Notes: generated from the sequence alone by a model not told the origin. A stretch of DNA of 64,000 nucleotides from Actinomycetes bacterium (GCA_024280015.1 JAJRQY010000138.1:1-64000); one strand, 5' to 3'; positions 25,711 to 33,222 are shown, counted from the stretch's first letter. Numbers and translations: made by a program.

Positions 25711-25739
25711 TGTACGGACAATCATAACAATTCCGTACA
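25711..25739. promoter_or_regulatory. Perfect 8-bp inverted repeat upstream of the CstB-like gene
   Basis: TGTACGGA (25711-25718) and TCCGTACA (25732-25739) form a perfect inverted repeat with an AT-rich 13-nt spacer, 75 nt upstream of the CstB-like start. It does not look like the CsoR-type site at 26175, so a second regulator is likely, perhaps the UTRA-GntR protein encoded at 23385-24173. Confidence 0.6.
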
Positions 25740-25813
25740 ACTTCGTCAAGTGTGTGTCGCCCGACACCGTCAACCGGAATACTGACGAAGGAAGAACTAC
25801 GGTTCGTCCAGAT

Positions 25814-26119
25814 CTACTGGTCAGCCCAAGCCAGCATGCCGCCAACGAGATTCGTCACGTCCCCAAATCCGTTCTGAACGAGAAACTGCGCCGCCTGGCC
25901 GCTGCGGCCACCGCTGCGACAAAGCAACAGAGTCTGGCGGGCCGAATCAAGTTCGCCCATCCGGGAGGGTAGGTCACCAAGCGGGATGTGAATGGCCTCG
26001 GGCAAGGTTCCTTGTGCGACCTCATCGGCCTCACGAACATCAACCAGCTGGGTCCCTTCACCAAGAAGAGCTTGATAGTCAGTGACCGGATGTTCCTTCA
26101 TAGATGGTTCTGGATTCAT
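25814..26119 (-). CDS. Single-domain rhodanese sulfurtransferase
   Basis: About 101 residues from ATG 26119 (MNPEPSMKEHP), which is preceded by AGGAG. The rhodanese fold is complete: QLVDVREADEVAQGTLPEAIHIPLG, the active loop LLLCRSGGRSGQAAQFL with the persulfide-carrying Cys, and the closing NLVGGMLAWADQ. It probably carries sulfane sulfur between the CstB-like enzyme and low-molecular-weight thiols or the repressor. It is divergent from the CsoR-family gene across an operator-like palindrome. A start at 26278 would run through that operator and is rejected. Confidence 0.88.
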   Translation of the reverse strand: MNPEPSMKEHPVTDYQALLGEGTQLVDVREADEVAQGTLPEAIHIPLGDLPSRMGELDSARQTLLLCRSGGRSGQAAQFLVQNGFGDVTNLVGGMLAWADQ

Positions 26120-26174
26120 GGGTGGGTGCTCCTTCAAAAGCGAAACCAAGAACCTACAGCAATTATGGCGCAAA

Positions 26175-26193
26175 AGTACCCATGGGGGTATCC
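26175..26193. promoter_or_regulatory. CsoR/CstR-type operator
   Basis: AGTACCCATGGGGGTATCC contains a GTACCC-AT-GGGGGTAT dyad, the form typical of CsoR-family operators (G-tract and C-tract around an AT centre). It lies 8 nt before the start of the CsoR-family gene and 56 nt from the divergent rhodanese start, so one site can control both. Confidence 0.75.
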
Positions 26194-26200
26194 TGACATC

Positions 26201-26467
26201 ATGCGCTTCCCGGAAGAAATCGACCACGATGTCCTGGTTCGCCTTCGTCGTATCGAAGGCCAGGTTCGTGGTCTGCAACGGTTGGTAGACGAGGGTGCTG
26301 ACTGTGCAAAGATCGTGACCCAGCTGACCGCGACCAAGGGAGCACTGGATCGAGTCGGCTTCAAACTCATGTCAGCTGGCATGCAGCACTGCCTCGTTGA
26401 TACTGATGATGAGGCTCGCGAAAGTAATGTTGCAGAGTTAGAGAAACTGTTCCTGAAGCTCAGCTAG
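26201..26467 (+). CDS. CsoR-family repressor, probable persulfide sensor (CstR-like)
   Basis: An 88-residue all-helical repressor (DUF156): VLVRLRRIEGQVRGLQRLVDEG, then ADCAKIVTQLTATKGALDRVG, then GMQHCLVD. Cys35 and Cys64 match the two conserved cysteines. The copper-binding His expected four residues before the second Cys (His61 in M. tuberculosis CsoR) is Gly60 here. Lack of that His fits CstR-type persulfide sensors, not copper sensors. With a CstB-like enzyme and rhodanese next door, persulfide sensing is the best reading. ATG 26201 was chosen because the operator lies immediately upstream. Confidence 0.88.
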   Translation: MRFPEEIDHDVLVRLRRIEGQVRGLQRLVDEGADCAKIVTQLTATKGALDRVGFKLMSAGMQHCLVDTDDEARESNVAELEKLFLKLS

Positions 26468-26499
26468 TTGGCAACCCGTTCCGAGAATCACCCACGCGA

Positions 26500-27960
26500 C
26501 TAGTCAAACTCTGGTACCTCAAGCTCATAGATCTCCGCATCTACACCACAACTACCGCCGTCGCTATTGAAGTAGACCCGGGTGAATGACCGATTCACGA
26601 CAGCTTCTGGCTCGGTCCAGACATTGTCCCCGCAATTGTAGGTATGAGCCAGGTTGAGGACTCGGTTGTCGCCGCCGATCTCAACGGCCATGACCTTGTC
26701 ACAGGTCCATGCTCCAGGATTCGAGCAGTTGTAGGTCGACACAATTACCCAACCCGGTTTGTCATATCCCTTGCCCGAAACTTGTATTGAGGTGTTCGCT
26801 CCCCCGTAGAACTGGAAGAGTCTGGTCTGTTCAAGCGAACTGATGTCAATAGAGAGTAACCAGCCAGCGTCGGCACTGTTCCCATCGTCGACATCAACAT
26901 AGACCCAGGCGTCGTTGCCGTTGGCCTGGACAACAAGATCACCCGGTGAGTCACGCTGGTTAAGCAGTCGCTCATTACCTAGATCAGCATCCCAGACAAC
27001 GGTGGCGTGGTCGAATCCGGCGACAACAGAACCTTCCGATGGAGAAGCCGAGACCCATCGCACGGATCCATGCCCAGCATCGAAGGTGGTACGAATGCCG
27101 AGTATCTGGTCCTCAGCTAGGTCATAGCTCACAATGCCGATCGCCTCTTCTGCCTCATTCAGAATGATCCAGGCATAGCGGTTCCCGGCGCTGCCGGGCG
27201 AGCCAGCCGCCTTGTCGTGCATGTAGAGCGCCCCGGGGATGGCCATCTGAATTCGACCAGTGAGGTCGGCCACGATCGTGCTTTCCCCCGAAGTGACATC
27301 AACTTCGTACAACCGGAGATCCCCGACATAGGAGTTCGGTCCGAGGATGTGTCGAATCCTGTTCGGGTCGGTTGGATGCCACTGAGGTTCGGCATCCGCA
27401 TGGATTTCCAACGCCCGCACGAGGTCGCCAGTCTCGCGGTCATACACGTGGTAGACGCCATCACCGTAATAACTCAGGAACAGCGAACCATCGGCATTCT
27501 CGGCTTGTCGCCGACTGGAGGAATTACGGTCCAAGCGTGCGCTAGTAGCAGTTGTCATGCGACGAATCGATGTTCCGTAGGCTTGGTCTGGGTACCTGGT
27601 AAACAAGGCTGGCTTCGTCCAGCCCGTTTCCGGTGATGTGCCATCGGGTCCCCACGACAAGAGAGACTGTCCATCGGGGACGCTTCCATCGGGGTCGCTT
27701 CCGTTAGAGGCACTCCCGTTAGGTGAACTCCCATCAGGAAGGGAGTTCACCGGTGGTGTCTCAACAACCTGACCCGGTTCATTGGTGCCAACAACGTAGG
27801 CGCCAAGCCCAACAACGACGAGAACAACAATGGCCGCAATCGTTGGCGCCCATCGAGGCGACGGAGCGAACTCCGGGATGTGCAAACCGAGCAGGTCGTC
27901 TTGCAGCTCCCGCACAGCGGACCCAACTTGTTGGTCAACAGGTTCCATTGGATCGTTCAT
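26500..27960 (-). CDS. Membrane-anchored protein paired with an ECF sigma factor (putative anti-sigma)
   Basis: A 486-residue protein overlapping the sigma gene's end by 4 nt. Order: about 38 N-terminal cytoplasmic residues, one transmembrane helix (about 39-62, WAPTIAAIVVLVVVGLGAYVVG), a Gly/Ser/Asn/Asp-rich linker with repeated DGS and NGS (about 75-100), then a large extracytoplasmic region with beta-propeller-like strands (YHVYDRETGDLVRALEI and similar). Position and topology fit an anti-sigma or regulator of the co-transcribed sigma factor. No zinc-binding HxxxCxxC motif is present, so this role is inference. Confidence 0.7.
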   Translation of the reverse strand: MNDPMEPVDQQVGSAVRELQDDLLGLHIPEFAPSPRWAPTIAAIVVLVVVGLGAYVVGTNEPGQVVETPPVNSLPDGSSPNGSASNGSDPDGSVPDGQSLLSWGPDGTSPETGWTKPALFTRYPDQAYGTSIRRMTTATSARLDRNSSSRRQAENADGSLFLSYYGDGVYHVYDRETGDLVRALEIHADAEPQWHPTDPNRIRHILGPNSYVGDLRLYEVDVTSGESTIVADLTGRIQMAIPGALYMHDKAAGSPGSAGNRYAWIILNEAEEAIGIVSYDLAEDQILGIRTTFDAGHGSVRWVSASPSEGSVVAGFDHATVVWDADLGNERLLNQRDSPGDLVVQANGNDAWVYVDVDDGNSADAGWLLSIDISSLEQTRLFQFYGGANTSIQVSGKGYDKPGWVIVSTYNCSNPGAWTCDKVMAVEIGGDNRVLNLAHTYNCGDNVWTEPEAVVNRSFTRVYFNSDGGSCGVDAEIYELEVPEFD

Positions 27961-28517
27961 TTCTCCTCCCCATTCTTGACCTCGCTGTCCATGGACCGCA
28001 AAGGCTGCAATCCCTGTTCCTTCAACCTCATCGAAAGTGTGGCCCGTCCCCGTTTGAGGTGGGTCTTGACCGTTTCTTCACCGCAGTCCATGATTCGAGC
28101 GATCTGGGCCACGGAATGATCTTCCCAATAGTGAAGGGCGATGGCCTGAGACTGCCTGGTCGGCAGGTCGCGCACTGCCGTCCAGATCTCCACCACTCGT
28201 TCAGCTGGCTGAATGACTTCCTCCGGGCGGGTGCCAAATCTCGTGAGGGCCTTTGCTTCAGACTTCAGCTTTCGAAAGCGCGACCGGGACTTGTTCACCA
28301 TGACTCGCCGCACCCAAGCACCTGGATCGTCACAGCGACTGACCTTGTCCCATCGACGGTGAGCCTCAGTCAACGCTTCCTGCACAATGTCCTCGGATAC
28401 TCCACTGGAGCCACTGAGGACATAGGCAAGCCCAAGTAACGATCGATAGTCGCGGCGGTAGTAGCTGTCAAAGCTCTCCACGATTGACAACTCGGTTGGA
28501 TTCAGACTGGTCCCCAT
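27957..28517 (-). CDS. ECF RNA polymerase sigma factor, SigE/SigM-like
   Basis: About 186 residues from ATG 28517 (MGTSLNPTELS), preceded by AGGA. Region 2 is visible as YYRRDYRSLLGLAYVLSGSSGVSEDIVQEALTEAHRRWDKV and region 4 as LPTRQSQAIALHYWEDHSVAQIARIMDCGEETVKTHLKRGRATL. The ATGA-type 4-nt overlap with the next gene shows translational coupling with the putative anti-sigma protein. Its regulon is unknown. It is divergent from the selenoprotein candidate, 177 nt apart. Confidence 0.9.
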   Translation of the reverse strand: MGTSLNPTELSIVESFDSYYRRDYRSLLGLAYVLSGSSGVSEDIVQEALTEAHRRWDKVSRCDDPGAWVRRVMVNKSRSRFRKLKSEAKALTRFGTRPEEVIQPAERVVEIWTAVRDLPTRQSQAIALHYWEDHSVAQIARIMDCGEETVKTHLKRGRATLSMRLKEQGLQPLRSMDSEVKNGEEK

Positions 28518-28694
28518 CTGAGTCCTAGCTTGAGACTTCTTGCTGGCCGTTGCCAGTTGGAACGTTGATCCCACGGGTATAACACTCCTGAGACCGAGGT
28601 TAAAGGGGACAAGGGGAACATTTTTCTTTCCTGCCCGGTTGAGAGTTCCTGGCAGCAGTCATCAAAACCTGCCCTACCCCGAGGCTCGACTCCC

Positions 28695-29264
28695 ATGGCG
28701 CGACAATCCAACACAAATAGCGAACTGCTTTCGGTCGGAGATCTCGCTCCCTCCATCCACCTGATCGACCAGGACGGGAACCAGTGGAACTCCGAGGACT
28801 TCCTCGGCCGAGCCGTGGTCCTGGTTTTCCATCGTCACCTTCATTGACTCCCCTGTGGAGCGCACGCGGTCGCGTTGCAAGAACAGCTCTCTCAGGAACC
28901 CTCAACTGATGATTCGACAGTCGTTGCTCTCGTCACCTTCACCGATCCTGACAACCTGGCTCGGCATCAAGAACAGTTGGGGCTTGGCTTTCCCGTCCTC
29001 AGCGACCCCGACCGTGAGTTCTACCGACTATTCGGATTCGGCCGTGGGTCGGTGCGACGGGTGTGGGGCCTCAAGACAATCAAGAGATACCTACAGCTGG
29101 GCCTGCAGAGCATGAAGGGGCTTCGTGTTCCAACCGAGGACACCCTCCAACTCGGTGGTGATGTCGTCATCGGGCCCGATGGCCGTATACGTTTCCTGTA
29201 CCGATCCGAAGGCCCTGACGATCGGCCACTCATCCAAGACATGGTGATCGCCACACGCTCCTAG
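28695..29264 (+). CDS. Peroxiredoxin-like selenoprotein with UxxC motif (in-frame TGA = Sec)
   Basis: Reading from ATG 28695 (GAGG upstream) gives 50 codons of a thioredoxin-fold AhpC/TSA N-terminus (LSVGDLAPSIHLIDQDGNQW, then VVLVFHRHLH). An in-frame TGA at 28845 follows, and the frame continues without break as LPCGAHAVALQEQL to the stop at 29264: 189 residues counting TGA as Sec51. The residue falls exactly where Prx-like (AhpC-TSA_2) proteins hold their redox Cys (RH-x2-C-x2-C-x2-H), making U-x-x-C. The distal part is homologous in style (FPVLSDPDREFYRLFGFG, IGPDGRIRFLYRS). A SECIS-like hairpin follows the TGA. A nonsense pseudogene is the alternative but would not explain the exact site. 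Confidence 0.85.
28845..28886 (+). promoter_or_regulatory. Candidate bacterial SECIS element after the Sec TGA
   Basis: Starting at the TGA (28845-28847), an upper stem GCACGC (28862-28867) pairs with GCGTTGC (28872-28878) leaving one bulged T, around a GGTC loop (28868-28871). CTGT (28853-28856) and ACAG (28883-28886) can form a lower stem. The GGTC loop and a bulged U also mark the E. coli fdhF SECIS, and the loop sits about 24 nt from the T of TGA, within the usual range. Confidence 0.65.
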
Positions 29265-29327
29265 CGAAATTGCCGACAGAACTGGCGTCGCTTCGGAAGG
29301 AAACACAGGAATAGTCATGGGAGAACG

Positions 29328-29801
29328 GTGAAACTCACAACCAACCAAATTGGCTGGACATTCGTTGCTGGTCAGGCCATCTTGCTTGTCCTGCTCATTG
29401 TGCTTCCCGGCGCCAGCGATTGGCCTTCGCCATTTGTGCTCAAGCTGCTGGGGCAAGCCTTCTTCTTCGGAGGCCTCCTTCTGATTGTGGCCGCCTCGCT
29501 TCGGCTAGGCACCTCGCTGACCCCTACCCCTGTTCCGACAAGTGGTGGACAACTCAAGACAGGTGGCCTCTACAGCCTGGTTCGCCACCCGATCTACACC
29601 GGTGTGCTCACCATGGTCATTGGAATCATCATCCGGTCGCGGAGCTTGCTCGTGCTGGTCATTGGAGTAGCAACCATCGGGTTCTTCTATGTGAAGTCCA
29701 GCTGGGAGGAAGGCCAGCTCCGTCGTCGCTATGCCGACTACGATGCCTACGCGTCACGAACACCTCGATTCGTGCCCCGTTTCGGCCGAGGACGCTCTTG
29801 A
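29328..29801 (+). CDS. Isoprenylcysteine/phospholipid methyltransferase-like membrane protein (ICMT/PEMT family)
   Basis: A 157-residue membrane protein with about four hydrophobic helices. The ICMT/PEMT signature appears as LKTGGLYSLVRHPIYTGVLTMVIG and, near the end, EEGQLRRRYADYDAYASRTPRFVP, the SAM-binding E-E...Y...Y-x3-T pattern. Family members methylate small molecules, lipids or prenylcysteine at the membrane; the substrate here is unknown. It starts 63 nt after the selenoprotein stop in the same direction. Confidence 0.82.
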   Translation: MKLTTNQIGWTFVAGQAILLVLLIVLPGASDWPSPFVLKLLGQAFFFGGLLLIVAASLRLGTSLTPTPVPTSGGQLKTGGLYSLVRHPIYTGVLTMVIGIIIRSRSLLVLVIGVATIGFFYVKSSWEEGQLRRRYADYDAYASRTPRFVPRFGRGRS

Positions 29802-29844
29802 ACATCCTTCTCGTCATCGTCGCAGCCGCTGTTCTACTGTCCCG

Positions 29845-30663
29845 CTAGTGGCTGAAGGTGCCCTTCTTGATTCGCTGGGCTTCCATGAGTTCGATTTCGT
29901 GAGCGCCAGAAACAACAATGTCCGGGTCTGGGACAAAGTCAAGATCCAGGTTACGGTTCTCAAAGTCAACGGCATTCAAGATGACACGCATCGCGTTGAG
30001 GCGCGCCTCGTGCTTGTCCTTTGAGCGAACGATGGTCCAAGGAGCAACGTTGGTGTGGGACCGGCGCAGCATCTCGTACTTGCGTTCGGTGAATTCGGGC
30101 CAGAACTCCTGGGCCTGCATATCAATCTCACTGAGTTTCCAGCTGCGCAAAGGATCATCACGGCGGCGCTCAAAGCGGCGTTGTTGTTCCTTCTTCGTTA
30201 CCGAGAAATAGAGCTTGACCAGGATGGTTCCCTGGCGGACGAGGTCCTTCTCAAAGCCGGTCACTCCCTTGAGGAAGTTCCGGTGCTCTTCGGGAGTACA
30301 GAAACCAAAGACTGGTTCGACCATGGCCCGGTTGTACCAGGAGCGGTCAAAGAGAACGATCTTGCCGCCGGAGGGGAACTCGGCGACATAGCGCTGGAAG
30401 TACCACTGGGTCCGCTGCTCTTTAGTTGGGCGGCCAAGGGCGACGACCCGATAGTGCTTCTCGTTCATGTAGCGGGTGACCCGACGAATGGTTCCACCCT
30501 TGCCAGCAGCATCTCGACCTTCGAACAAGACAATCATTCGTTGGGAGTTGGCTTCCAAGTGCTGCTGAAGTTTCAGCAATTCGACCTGGTATGGACGTAA
30601 GTCAAGCTCTTGCTGCCTCCGCCGAATGAGCCGTTGCATTTTGGGGTCAGAGATCTCTCTCAC
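29845..30663 (-). CDS. ppk2: Polyphosphate kinase 2 (PPK2 family)
   Basis: A 272-residue PPK2, which transfers phosphate between polyphosphate and nucleotides. Walker A is FEGRDAAGKGG (Asp51, Lys55), followed by RRVTRYMNEKHYRVVALGRPTKEQ, TQWYFQRYVAEFPSGGKI and Walker B VLFDRSWYNRAMVEPVFG. The lid-module basic stretch RRFERRRDDPLRSWKLSEID is present. Length and motifs suggest a class I single-domain enzyme (NDP phosphorylation). It is divergent from a second PPK2 gene only 127 nt away. Confidence 0.93.
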   Translation of the reverse strand: MREISDPKMQRLIRRRQQELDLRPYQVELLKLQQHLEANSQRMIVLFEGRDAAGKGGTIRRVTRYMNEKHYRVVALGRPTKEQRTQWYFQRYVAEFPSGGKIVLFDRSWYNRAMVEPVFGFCTPEEHRNFLKGVTGFEKDLVRQGTILVKLYFSVTKKEQQRRFERRRDDPLRSWKLSEIDMQAQEFWPEFTERKYEMLRRSHTNVAPWTIVRSKDKHEARLNAMRVILNAVDFENRNLDLDFVPDPDIVVSGAHEIELMEAQRIKKGTFSH

Positions 30664-30789
30664 ACCCGCCTCCTTGTTTTGTATAAAGCCGTTCGCCCAG
30701 CCTTCTCTCAGGTCGGCAGCTCGACGCCGCTTTCAAGGTATGTCACCCTGGTTTCTCATACCAGAGCATTTACTCCCGATTGGTTCACT

Positions 30790-31623
30790 ATGAGTGACAA
30801 AAAGTCCAACCCTCCCCTACTGACAGCACCCGAGAATCTCACCAAGAGTGGACGGTTGAAAAAGGAGTTCTACGAGGAAGAGCTCGCTCGTCTCCAGGGC
30901 GAACTGGTCAAGCTTCAGGCCTGGGTCGATCAGGCAGGCCTTCGAGTCTTGATCATCTTTGAAGGTCGCGGTTCAGCAGGCAAGGGCGGCGTGATCAAGC
31001 GAATCAACGAACGAACCAGCCCCCGCATTGTCCGAACGGTTGCTCTGCCGAAACCCAATGACCGCGAGCGGACTCAGTGGTACTTCCAGCGATACGTTCC
31101 CCATCTTCCCTCTGCTGGCGAGGTCGTCATGTTCGACCGGTCGTGGTACAACCGCTCCAACGTCGAATGGGTAATGGACTATTGCACTGCCGAGCAACAC
31201 CAGGAGTTCCTGCGGACCTGTCCAGATTTTGAGCGCATGCTTGTCCGCTCCGGAATCATTATTCTAAAGTACTGGTTCTCAGTCAGCTATGAAGAGCAAG
31301 AGAAGCGCTTCAACGCCAGGAACGAGGAGCCGATCAAGCGCTGGAAGTTGTCTGATATCGACCTGGAAGAGCATCGGCTCTACACCAAGTATTCGATGGC
31401 GAAAGACACGACGTTCCAGTACACCGACACGAAGCAATCGCCATGGTTCGTGGTGCCATCTGATGAGAAGCGGCGGGCTCGGCTCAATTGCATCAGCCAT
31501 ATTCTGGATTCGATTCCTTACCAGGATGTCACCCCCGAACCCGTCGTCATTCCTGACCGCGAAGACATGCCATACATCCGCCCACCAATGCGTGAGCAAA
31601 CCTTCGTTCCCTTGAAGTACTAG
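30790..31623 (+). CDS. Polyphosphate kinase 2 paralogue with altered Walker A
   Basis: This 277-residue PPK2 paralogue starts at ATG 30790 (MSDKKSNPPLL). The fold motifs are all present: TQWYFQRYVPHLPSAGEVVMF, DRSWYNRSNVEWVMDYC, and RFNARNEEPIKRWKLSDIDLEEHRLY. Walker A, however, reads FEGRGSAGKGG: the Asp that follows GR in most PPK2 enzymes (Asp51 in the neighbour) is Gly61, while the P-loop Lys65 is kept. The change may alter catalysis or substrate preference. The two genes are divergent and only about 40% similar by eye, so the duplication is old. Confidence 0.9.
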   Translation: MSDKKSNPPLLTAPENLTKSGRLKKEFYEEELARLQGELVKLQAWVDQAGLRVLIIFEGRGSAGKGGVIKRINERTSPRIVRTVALPKPNDRERTQWYFQRYVPHLPSAGEVVMFDRSWYNRSNVEWVMDYCTAEQHQEFLRTCPDFERMLVRSGIIILKYWFSVSYEEQEKRFNARNEEPIKRWKLSDIDLEEHRLYTKYSMAKDTTFQYTDTKQSPWFVVPSDEKRRARLNCISHILDSIPYQDVTPEPVVIPDREDMPYIRPPMREQTFVPLKY

Positions 31624-31646
31624 CTCGTTCTACCTCAGCACTAGTA

Positions 31647-32606
31647 CTAAAGGTCTGCACCAGGGACCGTCAGCGCTTGCCCGATCAGGTCCTGAATAAC
31701 CGAGGCATCGGCCCATTCGATGACCGTTGCGTTGGCAGGAGTTGGATTCCGCATCGGCCGTAGATCAACCAGTGTCATGCCGCGGGCTGGACCATTACTG
31801 AGCACAACCTCGACTGGCCGGCGTGTTCCGGCCAACAAACGCGGGTGAGTGACGTGGATGACGGCAAGCGCGTCATGAACGGCTGCTCCAGCAAGTGTTG
31901 TCATCTCTCGTTGGCGAATTTCGTAGTAGTCCAGGAGGTCAGCGAAGACCTCGGTCGCTGTACCTTGGATTCGGCGTCGAAGGTCGTCAATCCACGGTCG
32001 GTCAAGCAAGACGGTGTGGGTAACGTTGAGGCCGACCATCACCAGGTTGGGGTGCCCGGCGCCAAACACCATTGCGGCGGCTTCAGGGTCAACCCAACTA
32101 TTAAACTCTGCTCCGGGAGTTGTATTCCCACCATTGGAGCTGCCTCCCATCCAAGAGATCTGGGAGAACTTCTCAATGATGTCGGGGGCTTTTTGGAAGG
32201 CCAAGGCAATATTGGTGAGAGGACCGGTGGCAACCAGGGCTATCCCCTCTTCGGCTCGGACCGTTTCAATAATCCAACCAACGGCGTCCTCAGATGCTGG
32301 GGGCCGAGATGGTTCGGCCAGGCGGACCGAACCAGTGCCATAGCGGCCGTGATATTCAGTGGCGCGATGTTCCAGGGATCCGCTGAGAGGAAGGTCATGA
32401 CCGGCATGCACCGGCAGGTCAGGAACCCCCAAGATGTCACACAACGCTAGAGCATTGGCCGTGGTGTGCTCCAGCCCGACATTGCCGCCAACGGTTGTGA
32501 TGCCAACCGTGTCGGCATGGCGCACCGCCAGGGCGATAGCAACGGCGTCATCCAAGCCGGGGTCACAGTCAAGAATGATTCGGGGTCTGGGGGTTTGGCT
32601 AGTCAC
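31647..32606 (-). CDS. Inosine-uridine preferring nucleoside hydrolase
   Basis: A 319-residue nucleoside N-ribohydrolase. The calcium and ribose-binding DxDxxxDD signature is IILDCDPGLDDAVAIALA at the N-terminus, followed by GITTVGGNVGLEHTTANAL. The second set includes ISWMGGSSNGGNTTPGAEFNSWVDPEAA and, near the end, AAVHDALAVIHVTHP (metal Asp). It splits purine or pyrimidine nucleosides into ribose and base for salvage or carbon use. It is convergent with the PPK2 paralogue, 23 nt apart. Confidence 0.92.
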   Translation of the reverse strand: MTSQTPRPRIILDCDPGLDDAVAIALAVRHADTVGITTVGGNVGLEHTTANALALCDILGVPDLPVHAGHDLPLSGSLEHRATEYHGRYGTGSVRLAEPSRPPASEDAVGWIIETVRAEEGIALVATGPLTNIALAFQKAPDIIEKFSQISWMGGSSNGGNTTPGAEFNSWVDPEAAAMVFGAGHPNLVMVGLNVTHTVLLDRPWIDDLRRRIQGTATEVFADLLDYYEIRQREMTTLAGAAVHDALAVIHVTHPRLLAGTRRPVEVVLSNGPARGMTLVDLRPMRNPTPANATVIEWADASVIQDLIGQALTVPGADL

Positions 32607-32660
32607 CGTGTGAACCTAGCTGGTCATGGTCTGGAGATGCGACAGTCCGATCGGGCTGGG

Positions 32661-32999
32661 TCAATGGTTCAGAAGAGTTCGTAGGACCATTTCCACTTGT
32701 TGGGATTGGCCAGGGCTAATGACACCAAGCTGATGGATGAGGCGCATGGCGTTAACCGATCGAATCAGCTCGCACTGAACAAAGCTGGTCTCGTCCAGCC
32801 CCGTCTCTGGTGACGCTTCGATCTCCACATGAAGTGAAAGCCCCCGAGCTGTGGTAGTGAGTGGTACAAGAACCACGAACGGAAAATCTGGTCCGAAGGT
32901 ATCGGGCGGGCCGACTACCAGTGCGGGCCGATGGAATGCTGGCTCTCCCGGGTAAGGGTCACCGAAGTCAACCAGCCACAGATCATCAACCAATGCCAT
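32661..32999 (-). CDS. PemK/MazF-family toxin
   Basis: A 112-residue toxin beginning DDLWLVDFGDPYPGEPAFHRPALVVGP, the MazF-type N-terminus with the Arg before P-A-x-V. VLVPLTTTARGLSLHVEIEA and the Thr/Ser of SFVQCELIRSVNAMRL complete the fold; the S-F/Y-x-x-C/V-x-x-I-R box contains residues of the RNase site. It would cut mRNA endonucleolytically when not bound by antitoxin. It overlaps the 3' end of the antitoxin gene by 14 nt, the usual TA arrangement. Confidence 0.88.
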   Translation of the reverse strand: MALVDDLWLVDFGDPYPGEPAFHRPALVVGPPDTFGPDFPFVVLVPLTTTARGLSLHVEIEASPETGLDETSFVQCELIRSVNAMRLIHQLGVISPGQSQQVEMVLRTLLNH

Positions 33000-33222
33000 C
33001 AGCTACCGAGGTCGCTTCAGCATCACCCACATACTCCTTCCATGCTTCTGGATCCTGGCGAAGCTCGGTCATCTCAACTGTTACCTGACGGGCAAAGCGT
33101 TGTCGGCGTAGTGCTTCAGCGGCGTCGCTGACCGTTTCAAGGATCGAGTTTCCACTCGCTCGACTTAGTTCCAGAAGGCGGGCGTGGGTCTCCGTATCAA
33201 CTCGAATCGTCGTGGTGGCCAT
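32986..33222 (-). CDS. Ribbon-helix-helix antitoxin of the MazF-type toxin
   Basis: A 78-residue protein starting TTTIRVDTETHARLLELSRASG, a ribbon-helix-helix DNA-binding N-terminus, followed by an Arg-rich helix (EALRRQRFARQVTVEM) and an acidic, probably disordered tail that would neutralise the toxin. It is upstream of and overlaps the toxin gene. No perfect operator palindrome was found in the 95 nt before it. Confidence 0.82.
   Translation of the reverse strand: MATTTIRVDTETHARLLELSRASGNSILETVSDAAEALRRQRFARQVTVEMTELRQDPEAWKEYVGDAEATSVADGIG

Noticed and set aside
28875-29264. Taking the peroxiredoxin-like gene to start at 28875
   Set aside because: The upstream frame encodes the first half of the same fold and the active-site region; only reading the TGA as Sec gives a complete domain.
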